In this document: positions 1-5,631 of the stretch, piece after piece
Position numbering within the stretch: the first letter of the stretch is position 1
Layout: each line of letters begins with the position of its first letter
Assembly: GCA_016929035.1 (NCBI GenBank)
Contig: JAFGJP010000047.1
Coordinates: 1 to 7,209 of the forward strand
Direction: 5' to 3'
Length of the DNA stretch: 7,209 bases
Source of the DNA: Candidatus Auribacterota bacterium
GTDB taxonomy: Bacteria > Auribacterota > JAFGBW01 > JAFGJP01
Notes under the pieces: model-generated
The model's database searches: none
What the model was told of the DNA's origin: nothing
What the model saw: the letters and a program-made list of their open reading frames with translations, nothing else
Made by a program: the position numbers and the translations under genes

Positions 1-1
1 C

Positions 2-955
2 TTCCAGATCGTGTCCCGGCAGGTGGCCCATCCGCTTCTCAGGGACATCAACGAAAAGATCAAGAGGGACCTGCGGGACGGCCAGTCGCTTTCCATGAGC
101 CTTCAGAATCAAAGCCGGTTTTTCTCCCCTCTTTTTATCAATCTCGTCAAAGCCGGCGAGGTCAGCGGAACGCTGGAAGCCTCTTTTGCCCGGATCGCCG
201 ATTTTTTTGAAAGAAAAAACACTTTAAAGAACAGCCTGCTCAAATCCATCGCTTACCCGACATTCCTTCTTTTTGTCGGCCTGCTGACGATTGCCGTTCT
301 TTTCATCTTTATTCTGCCGAAGCTGATCCCTGTTTTCAAGGACATGGATGTCCACATTCCCTGGATGACAAGGGTTCTTCTGAATACGGCTGACGCCATC
401 AGGCGCTACTGGAAGTTTATTGTCATTTTCCTCGGCGTCGCCTTTCTTGCCGTCCGTCATTTTCTGAAAACGCCGGACGGGAAGATTTTTTTTCAGAAGA
501 TTCTTTTGAAGACGCCTTATATTCATACTATCGTTCTGAAAAAGGATCTTTCTGAGAGCTTTTACTCTCTGGGGACATTGATTCAAAACGGAGTTCCGCC
601 GGCTCAGGCTCTTGCCATCACCAAAGACTCAACGGAAAATATCGCTCTTGGCCGCAGCTTTGAGACCATGCTCGCCGATTTCAAAAAAGGAAAAAACATT
701 TCGGACCTTATGGAAGGGTCATCGTTCTTTTTTCCGGAAGCGGTCAACATGATCCGCGTTGGAGAAAAAACAGGAAACCTGGAAAAGCCGCTTCTCAAGC
801 TTTCACAGAATTATGAAAGAGACGTCCAGCGCGTGCTGGAAACGTTTATCACCATCGTCGAGCCGGCCATGATCCTTCTTTTTGGAGCTTCGATAGGATT
901 TATTGCCATCGCCATTCTTTTACCAATTTTTCAACTGAATTTCTCTGTCACATGA
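2..955 (+). CDS. gspF: Type II secretion inner-membrane platform protein GspF (5' end missing)
   Basis: Polytopic inner-membrane protein that couples the secretion ATPase (GspE) to pseudopilus assembly. The frame is open to the left edge (first full codon at 2), and the GTG at 11 is internal. About 318 residues are visible against roughly 400 in the family, so the first 80-100 residues lie outside. Numbering from the GTG at 11, both T2SSF repeats show the hallmark GE-x2-G-x-LE: AGEVSGTLE at 48-56 and VGEKTGNLE at 250-258. Hydrophobic segments lie at about 84-109, 136-151 and 279-308, and the protein ends in LLPIFQLN, a typical GspF/PilC C-terminus. The stop overlaps the next start as ATGA (952-955), so the two genes are translationally coupled. 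PilC of type IV pili is the same superfamily; the following gspK and gspL genes favour GspF. Confidence 0.95.
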   Translation, partial: FQIVSRQVAHPLLRDINEKIKRDLRDGQSLSMSLQNQSRFFSPLFINLVKAGEVSGTLEASFARIADFFERKNTLKNSLLKSIAYPTFLLFVGLLTIAVLFIFILPKLIPVFKDMDVHIPWMTRVLLNTADAIRRYWKFIVIFLGVAFLAVRHFLKTPDGKIFFQKILLKTPYIHTIVLKKDLSESFYSLGTLIQNGVPPAQALAITKDSTENIALGRSFETMLADFKKGKNISDLMEGSSFFFPEAVNMIRVGEKTGNLEKPLLKLSQNYERDVQRVLETFITIVEPAMILLFGASIGFIAIAILLPIFQLNFSVT

Positions 956-1395
956 AAAAACAGAAAGGCTTTACTCTCATTGAACTTCTGGTGCTGATCA
1001 TCATCCTTTCGATTGTCATGACGATCAGCACTCCCCGCTTTTCTTCGACCTATAAATCTCTCCGGACGCGCTCAGAGGCCAAGAAGCTCGTGGAGTATAT
1101 CCGGTTTGCCAGAAGCAAGGCGGTCCAGAACCAGATCACCTATAAAATCATCTATAAAGACGACAACTCCATGGAGATCGTCGAGCTGGAAAATGAAAGA
1201 CTTTCGCGTTACGCCATTGATCCGGCAGTCACAGTATCCATGGATCCCGCGTCCATTGATTTTTACCCGAACGGGATGATGTCAGCCTTTATCATCCTTC
1301 TTGATGATTCCGCCGGAAGCAGGTATCAGATCAGCGCCACCAGCAACGACAGCAGCATCAGCATATCAAAGATACTCTTGCATGAGGACATATGA
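952..1395 (+). CDS. gspH: Minor pseudopilin, GspH/FimT type
   Basis: A 147-residue prepilin-like protein. The leader MKKQKG is followed by FTLIELL, so prepilin peptidase should cut between Gly6 and Phe7 and N-methylate the Phe. Glu at mature position 5 (residue 11) is present, and a hydrophobic helix spans about 7-28. After the helix, KKLVEYIRFARSKAV (44-58) fits the GspH/FimT pattern of a helix rich in L..AR..A. The segment IDFYPNGM (102-109) followed by a beta-strand-rich end also fits GspH. It lacks the conserved GspG pattern (helix ending in a short Tyr-Pro motif, then a calcium loop), so I call it GspH rather than the major pseudopilin. No ribosome binding site is visible before the start. 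Translation probably depends on the ATGA overlap with gspF, and its own stop overlaps gspI the same way. Confidence 0.82.
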   Translation: MKKQKGFTLIELLVLIIILSIVMTISTPRFSSTYKSLRTRSEAKKLVEYIRFARSKAVQNQITYKIIYKDDNSMEIVELENERLSRYAIDPAVTVSMDPASIDFYPNGMMSAFIILLDDSAGSRYQISATSNDSSISISKILLHEDI

Positions 1396-1763
1396 AAGAC
1401 GTTTTCAAGAAAGGCTTTTTTCTTATAGAGGTTTCAGTCACTCTTCTGATCGTCGGGATCATGCTTGTTGCTTTTGTCTCGACTTTTTCAAGCGCTCTGA
1501 AAGGGATCAAGCGGATCCGCCAGTTCAGCTCGGCTGCTGATATCTCGAGAAAACAGGTTTTTGAAGTTATCGGCGAATTTCGGCAGACGCGCGATCCCAT
1601 AACACGGACAGGACAGCAGGTGCTGAGAGGGTACACCTACAGATGGGAAGCGACGTTCGAGCCTCTGGAAGATACGCAAGAAAGCCTCTATATCATGACG
1701 TTCAAGGTCATTCACGAGGGGTATGAAATCTCGAAAATCACAACGCTTATCCAGGCGCCTTAA
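1392..1763 (+). CDS. gspI: Minor pseudopilin GspI
   Basis: A 123-residue prepilin-like protein, the usual GspI size. The leader MKDVFKKG is cut after Gly8, leaving FFLIEVSV with Glu at mature position 5 (residue 13), and the hydrophobic helix runs to about residue 30. The C-terminal domain has YRWEATFEPL (83-92), matching the W-containing strand typical of GspI, and then short strands. In characterised systems GspI nucleates the pseudopilus tip with GspJ and GspK, the next two genes here. The start overlaps the gspH stop as ATGA (1392-1395). GAGGA at 1384-1388 is a possible ribosome binding site, although its 3-base spacing is short. A conserved family Thr at mature position 2 is replaced by Phe, which is tolerated among pseudopilins. 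Confidence 0.85.
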   Translation: MKDVFKKGFFLIEVSVTLLIVGIMLVAFVSTFSSALKGIKRIRQFSSAADISRKQVFEVIGEFRQTRDPITRTGQQVLRGYTYRWEATFEPLEDTQESLYIMTFKVIHEGYEISKITTLIQAP

Positions 1764-1767
1764 GGCT

Positions 1768-2496
1768 ATGCCGGTTTCTGATCGAGGAATATTATTTTCC
1801 GCGCCAGCGGAGCGAAAACCTCGACGAAGAGGAGTTCCGCCAGCGAGGGTCAAGTGCCAGCGCGGTTTTACGCTGGCTGAATTCTTTGTCGCCATAATTA
1901 TTTTTTCTATCATTGCCCTGGCCCTTTTTTACTCTCTGAACACCTCTCTGAAAGTCTACAGGACGCAGTCCGAATTTGAAGGATCGCTTTCCGGGATCGA
2001 CATTCTGACGCATGTCATGGAAAAAGAGCTTCTCAGTGCCGTTGCCATGAACGACATCCGCCTTGTGGGAACGGCCAGGAGCATGTACTTTTTTGCCCCG
2101 AGGGTTTTCCCTGATACAGATTACCCTCTGAACAAAATTACCTACCAGTCAGTAGACGACGAAAACTCGCTGTCTTTCATCGAAAGGACGTCCGAAAATC
2201 CTTTTTCCGAGGACAAGGGTGAAGAGTTCTCAGGAAACTCCTTTATCTATCGTACAGACGAACCCGTAAAAAATGTTCAGTTCAAGTACTACCTTTACCA
2301 GCAAGAGACAGGAGGAGAAGAGGGCGGGGTACCCGGGGGCCAGTGGAAGGACAGCTGGGAAGAGGAATTTTTTCCTGACGCGGTAAAGATTGAATACACC
2401 TCAGTCTCGGGCGAGGATGAAATTCCGTCTGACGTGACCATTGTCCTGGGCGGCCCGTGGGGCAGGCCGGCGGAAGAAGAAAAAAAAGAGGAGTGA
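1768..2496 (+). CDS. gspJ: Minor pseudopilin GspJ with an unusually long Arg-rich leader
   Basis: A 242-residue minor pseudopilin of the tip complex. The processing site is CQRG followed by FTLAEFF: Gly33, Phe34, with Glu at mature position 5 (residue 38). The body matches GspJ: a helix with DILTHVMEKELLSAV, a segment ending in a Tyr-rich strand (VKNVQFKYYLY), then WKDSWEEEFFPDAVKIEY, where the WxxxW...(F/L)PxAVxI pattern is a family hallmark. The leader is odd, with 33 residues and many Arg, against roughly 5-15 in the family. No ATG, GTG or TTG lies in frame closer to the cleavage site. I chose ATG 1768, 4 bases after the gspI stop, although AAGG sits only 2 bases before it. ATG 1723, preceded by GAGGGG, is an alternative that overlaps gspI by 41 bases and gives a 48-residue leader. 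The C-terminus ends in a charged EEEKKEE tail. Confidence 0.85.
   Translation: MPVSDRGILFSAPAERKPRRRGVPPARVKCQRGFTLAEFFVAIIIFSIIALALFYSLNTSLKVYRTQSEFEGSLSGIDILTHVMEKELLSAVAMNDIRLVGTARSMYFFAPRVFPDTDYPLNKITYQSVDDENSLSFIERTSENPFSEDKGEEFSGNSFIYRTDEPVKNVQFKYYLYQQETGGEEGGVPGGQWKDSWEEEFFPDAVKIEYTSVSGEDEIPSDVTIVLGGPWGRPAEEEKKEE
1801..1877 (+). repeat. Small GC-rich repeat cluster inside the gspJ leader
   Basis: GCCAGCG occurs three times within 60 bases (1803-1809, 1839-1845, 1856-1862), and its exact reverse complement CGCTGGC lies at 1871-1877. The first two copies extend to CGCCAGCG (1802-1809 and 1838-1845) and are exactly 36 bases apart, a multiple of three, so they would keep frame. Between them an imperfect dyad can form (GCGGA 1807-1811 with TCCGC 1836-1840, CCTC 1819-1822 with GAGG 1829-1832). 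The third copy pairs with CGCTGGC as a perfect 7-bp stem with an 8-base loop across the prepilin cleavage codons. This looks like a small palindromic element or local duplication in the leader. Its identity as a dispersed repeat is inference. Confidence 0.55.
2487..2493 (+). promoter_or_regulatory. Ribosome binding site deciding the gspK start
   Basis: AGAGGAG lies 7 bases before GTG 2501 and within the last codons of gspJ. Its good match and ideal spacing favour GTG 2501 over the TTG at 2441, which would add 20 residues (a run of basic amino acids) to an otherwise normal short prepilin leader. Confidence 0.75.
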
Positions 2497-2500
2497 AGAC

Positions 2501-3457
2501 GTGACGGAACGCAGCGGCCAAAAAGGCATCATTCTTGTAACGGCGATGTGGATCATGCTTCTCATATCCGTCATAGCGGTTCTCATCACCGCAAGGACAA
2601 GGTTTCAGATGGGCGTTGCCAGAAAGAGGATCGATGATCTCGAGATCCAGTACATGGCCAAAGGCGTCATCCTGAAAGTCGCTTATGACATATCCAGGAG
2701 GGAAAACGCAAATCTTGTGAAGACGTCAGACGTTTTTTTCAGGAACACCTATGCGCCGGTCGATGAACCCTTCTTTCAAGCGGGCATTGCCTCTTTGAAA
2801 ATCCAGGACGAAGAATCTCTCATCAGTTTCAACTCGGCACCGCAGGATGTTCTTGATCTTTTTTTCACGCGTTTTGATTTTCCGGAAAACGCCTCGGCCT
2901 GTCTCCTCGACTGGATCGATGAAGACAGCGATGATACGAACAACGGCCTCGGAGCTGAGTCCGATTACTACTCTTCTCTTGAAGGCGGGTATCTGTGCAA
3001 GAACGCTCCCCTGTCGTCTCAGGAAGAGATCTTTTTTATCCGCGAGATCAAAGACCGCGGAAACAAGATCCTGTCAGACTTCACTGTTCATGGCGACGGG
3101 AAGGTCAACATCAATACGGCTCCCTCGGATACCCTGGAATACCTGGGGTTCTCAGAATCCCTCATCGACAAGATCCTCGATTACCGGAGGGGAGAGGACC
3201 TCCTGCTTTACACGGAGGATGACCGCTGGTTTGAAACGCCGCAGGACATTATTGCAAAACTAAGTGAATTCAGTTATATTGATGAAGACGAAAAAAATCA
3301 GATTAACAGCCGTCTGGATTTTTTAAAGACAAGCTCTCAGTTTTTCCGCATCCTTATGGTCCTGATCGGGCAAAGAAGCCAGACGACCTATCAGGCGGAA
3401 GTGACGATAAAATCTGAGGGCGACTCCTGGGGAATCGTAGCGTGGAAAGAGCCATAA
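2501..3457 (+). CDS. gspK: Minor pseudopilin GspK
   Basis: A 318-residue protein, the right size for the large minor pseudopilin that caps the tip with GspI and GspJ. From GTG 2501 the leader is MTERSGQKG, cut after Gly9, leaving IILVTAMWIMLL and a helix to about residue 30. The Glu at mature position 5 is absent, as is normal for GspK. Family signatures are clear: DWIDEDSDD (137-145) followed by GAESDYY (151-157), which is the Asp-rich DWxD...GAExxYY segment linked to calcium binding in known GspK. The second is GDGKVNINTAPSDTLEYLG (198-216), followed by the helix-hairpin-helix-like FSESLIDKILDYR. An earlier weak copy of the NTAP motif is SFNSAPQDVL (109-118). It follows gspJ by 4 bases and overlaps gspL by 16. 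This is the best single marker that the cluster is a T2SS rather than a type IV pilus operon. Confidence 0.93.
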   Translation: MTERSGQKGIILVTAMWIMLLISVIAVLITARTRFQMGVARKRIDDLEIQYMAKGVILKVAYDISRRENANLVKTSDVFFRNTYAPVDEPFFQAGIASLKIQDEESLISFNSAPQDVLDLFFTRFDFPENASACLLDWIDEDSDDTNNGLGAESDYYSSLEGGYLCKNAPLSSQEEIFFIREIKDRGNKILSDFTVHGDGKVNINTAPSDTLEYLGFSESLIDKILDYRRGEDLLLYTEDDRWFETPQDIIAKLSEFSYIDEDEKNQINSRLDFLKTSSQFFRILMVLIGQRSQTTYQAEVTIKSEGDSWGIVAWKEP

Positions 3458-4896
3458 CACTCAGCATTGACTTCAAGCGCCAGCTGGACCTGCGAAGCAT
3501 GACATTCGCCTACTTCCGAAAAACCCATATCCAGGTCTTCCGAGCCAGCTTCGATAAAGATATGCCCAGGGTCGCCGAAGTTTTCAGCTACCCTTTTGAT
3601 TCATCAAAGACGGAAGCGTTTGTCAAAAAGCTCAAAACCTATGAGATCCATTCTCTCGACCTTATTCTTCCGAGAGAATTTTTTGTCAGCAAGAGGATAA
3701 CGCTTCCTGCCTCTGATTTCAGAGAAGCCAGAAAGATGGCTGTTATGAAACTGCCCAAACTGTCTCCTTTCCCTCTGGAAGAATCTGTCTCTGAAGTGAC
3801 CTATGCCGGAAAAGCGGAAAAAAACTACATAGCCGTAAGCTTATGGATCATCAACAAAAAGCTTCTTTACAGGTACCTCTATGTTCTCGGGCAATCGGGG
3901 ATCCTCGTCAGCTCTGTCAGGATGGACATCGACGGTCTGCCTTTTCTTCTGGAAAAGCGAAGAATGACCGGCAGGCCCTGCATGGTCATACTTTTTGACA
4001 AGACCTACGCGCATCTCTCTGTTCTCAAGGACAATTTCATCCTCAATTCCAGGATGGTCAGCCTTTCCTCTTCGAAATCATCGGCTGACAGCCCGGAAGA
4101 AAATTTGAGTCTGGATAGCGTCAAAGAGTCTCTCGCTCAGGAAGCCGCAAAATTCATCTCTTACAACCGTGAAGAATTCCCTGATGAGCAGCCGGAAAAA
4201 ATCTTCTTTTTTGACGAGCAGGCACCTTTTTGGGAAACCGGGGAATCCGTCGAAGGCATTCCTCTTGAAAAGCTGAGGTACCGGGATATCGGCCTTCTTC
4301 CTTCTCCTCAGATGGGAAACTTCCCGATCCATGTGATACCGTCATCTCTTGGCAGGAGAAACATGAACTTCCTGCCAGATGATTATCAGGAGATCCTGAT
4401 AAAAATATCCCGTCTGAAAAAAACGATAAAGATCCTCTCTCTCATCCTGATATTCGCCATTTCTTTCTCTGTTGTCTTTGCCGTGCGGTTCGGTAAAAAG
4501 AACCATCAGGTCAGCCTCCTGAAGACCCGGCTGAGAGATATCGAAAAAGAAACCGCTTCAATCAAGGTCCTGCACAGAAGGATACGCGCTGCCGAGAACG
4601 TCCTGCAGAACCAGACAGCGACTCTTGAGTCCCTGGCCAACATCGTTCCCCTCATCAAGCGTTCCATGAGGCTGTCATCCTTTTCTCTTGACAGGGACAA
4701 CACGGTGGAGATCTCCGGCCACGCCGACACGTTCAAGGACGTTCTGGAGTTCATGAGAAGCCTTCAGCAGATATCGGCCTTTGAAAATGTCAGGTCGGAA
4801 TACATCTCTCAGAAAAAGCTTCTTGGAAAAGACGTGTTCACTTTTAAGATTGTGCTCAACTACATCCCGGGAAAAGCGGAGGATAAAAGCGAATGA
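3442..4896 (+). CDS. gspL: Type II secretion platform protein GspL (PilM-PilN-like architecture)
   Basis: A 484-residue bitopic inner-membrane protein. Residues 1-300 form a long cytoplasmic region of alternating strands and helices that fits the actin-like (PilM/GspL) fold, which in known systems contacts the ATPase GspE. I see no intact nucleotide-binding motif, as in other GspL. NMNFLPDDYQ (307-316) just before the membrane resembles the INLLP motif of PilN. A single transmembrane helix lies at about 329-349, a likely coiled coil at 352-400, and a ferredoxin-like periplasmic domain at about 408-475 (TVEISGHADTFKDVLEFM resembles PilN). The start is GTG 3442, with GGGGA 8 bases upstream, overlapping gspK by 16 bases. 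ATG 3499 is a weaker alternative. The stop overlaps the next start as ATGA. It is somewhat longer than the usual ~400 residues. Confidence 0.87.
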   Translation: MERAITLSIDFKRQLDLRSMTFAYFRKTHIQVFRASFDKDMPRVAEVFSYPFDSSKTEAFVKKLKTYEIHSLDLILPREFFVSKRITLPASDFREARKMAVMKLPKLSPFPLEESVSEVTYAGKAEKNYIAVSLWIINKKLLYRYLYVLGQSGILVSSVRMDIDGLPFLLEKRRMTGRPCMVILFDKTYAHLSVLKDNFILNSRMVSLSSSKSSADSPEENLSLDSVKESLAQEAAKFISYNREEFPDEQPEKIFFFDEQAPFWETGESVEGIPLEKLRYRDIGLLPSPQMGNFPIHVIPSSLGRRNMNFLPDDYQEILIKISRLKKTIKILSLILIFAISFSVVFAVRFGKKNHQVSLLKTRLRDIEKETASIKVLHRRIRAAENVLQNQTATLESLANIVPLIKRSMRLSSFSLDRDNTVEISGHADTFKDVLEFMRSLQQISAFENVRSEYISQKKLLGKDVFTFKIVLNYIPGKAEDKSE

Positions 4897-5471
4897 AGCT
4901 GAAACCCAAAGAACAGACCGTCATTCTCCTTGCTCTTGTTCTTCTTGTAGTTTTTCTCATTTACAGCTATATTTTCAATCCGATTTTCAACCAGTATACA
5001 AAGCTCTATGAGCAGGAAAACCTCTACAAGTCAAAAATTGAAAGCAATATCGATATTATCAAAAACAGCGAAATAATAACGAATAACTATAAGATCATTT
5101 TCGAAAAATACAAGATCACCGGATACGATGAGGAAGAGCTTCTCAAGACCAAGCAGGAGATCGAAGAGATATCCAGGTCCAGAAGGCTCACCATCACCAA
5201 GATCCAGGACTATCCTGTCAAGGACATGCCTGATTACAAGCAGTTTCAGTTTCAGGTCGAATGCAACGGTACGCTTGATCAGATCACAAGCTTTATCTAT
5301 TACCTTGGAAGGTCACCCATGCTCTTCGATATCTCCCGGCTGAAGATCCAGCCTGTGGGAACGCAGAGCGATGATCTCCGGGCGAACATCACTATTTCAC
5401 GCATCGGTTTCCCGGACAGGAATGCTTCTGCTTCACTCGAGCAGAAGGAAGGAATGCCTGACGGAGCATAA
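4893..5471 (+). CDS. gspM: Type II secretion platform protein GspM (PilO-like)
   Basis: A 192-residue bitopic inner-membrane protein: a short basic cytoplasmic N-terminus, a transmembrane helix at about 9-28, a coiled-coil-like region (about 36-95) and a small periplasmic ferredoxin-like domain (about 100-172). The stretch FQFQVECNGTLDQITSFIYY, then LGRSPMLFDISRLKIQP, matches the PilO/GspM pattern. In known systems GspM pairs with GspL and stabilises it. GGAGG at 4878-4882 lies 10 bases before ATG 4893, and the start overlaps the gspL stop by 4 bases. It is the last + strand gene, with no gspN or gspC after it. The polar tail after residue 172 (Asn, Ser, Glu, Gly-rich) is probably disordered. 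PilO is an equally good family name; the GspK/GspL context decides. Confidence 0.82.
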   Translation: MKLKPKEQTVILLALVLLVVFLIYSYIFNPIFNQYTKLYEQENLYKSKIESNIDIIKNSEIITNNYKIIFEKYKITGYDEEELLKTKQEIEEISRSRRLTITKIQDYPVKDMPDYKQFQFQVECNGTLDQITSFIYYLGRSPMLFDISRLKIQPVGTQSDDLRANITISRIGFPDRNASASLEQKEGMPDGA

Positions 5472-5631
5472 AATCAAAAGAAAATGAAAAGTCTGAAATG
5501 TGAAATGAAGAAAAATAAATGGGCTTAAAGCGGATTACTTCAGCTTTCAAAATCAAAAACAAACGATTCTCTTTTTAAAAGCTCCGTATTAAGAAAATTT
5601 TGAACTTCAAATTTGAAATTCGTAATTTTGT
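5472..5631. other. AT-rich convergent intergenic region
   Basis: 160 bases between the gspM stop and the stop of the - strand gene. It is much richer in A and T than the flanking genes. It contains a tandem TGAAATG TGAAATG (5494-5507) and a short AAAGC/GCTTT inverted pair (5527-5531, 5543-5547). The largest structure is the dyad at 5594-5629. I see no coding region of credible length, no RNA gene and no GC-rich terminator stem. Confidence 0.7.
5594..5629. terminator. Candidate bidirectional terminator or AT-rich palindromic repeat
   Basis: A 36-base imperfect dyad centred between 5611 and 5612. The core TTCAAATTTGAA (5606-5617) is a perfect 12-bp palindrome. Outside it GAA (5602-5604) pairs with TTC (5619-5621), and the outer arms AAAATT (5594-5599) and AATTTT (5624-5629) also pair at the same centre. 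It sits between two convergent stop codons, where a shared terminator is expected. The stem is almost all A-T and has no distinct loop, so its strength as a terminator is doubtful. It could instead be a dispersed palindromic repeat. Confidence 0.4.

Noticed and set aside
224..586. 120-codon open frame on the - strand inside gspF
   Set aside because: It is antisense to a clear GspF domain, and its product has no recognisable features.
1488..1913. 141-codon open frame on the - strand across gspI and gspJ
   Set aside because: It is antisense to two recognisable pseudopilin genes and shows no motif of its own.
2480..2487. Run of eight A near the end of gspJ as a programmed slippage site joining gspJ and gspK
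   Set aside because: The gspK frame is open across it, so loss of one A would fuse the products, but this would bury the gspK membrane helix and cleavage site inside a fusion, and gspK has its own good ribosome binding site.
2441..2500. TTG-initiated extension of gspK adding 20 basic residues
   Set aside because: A strong AGAGGAG site 7 bases before GTG 2501 gives a normal 9-residue prepilin leader; the extension only overlaps gspJ and encodes a poly-Lys stretch.
5484..5528. 14-codon ORF in the convergent intergenic region
   Set aside because: No ribosome binding site, low-complexity Lys-rich product, and expected by chance in A-rich DNA.
5527..5547. AAAGC/GCTTT inverted pair as the gspM terminator
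   Set aside because: The stem is only 5 bp with an 11-base loop and no T-run directly after it.
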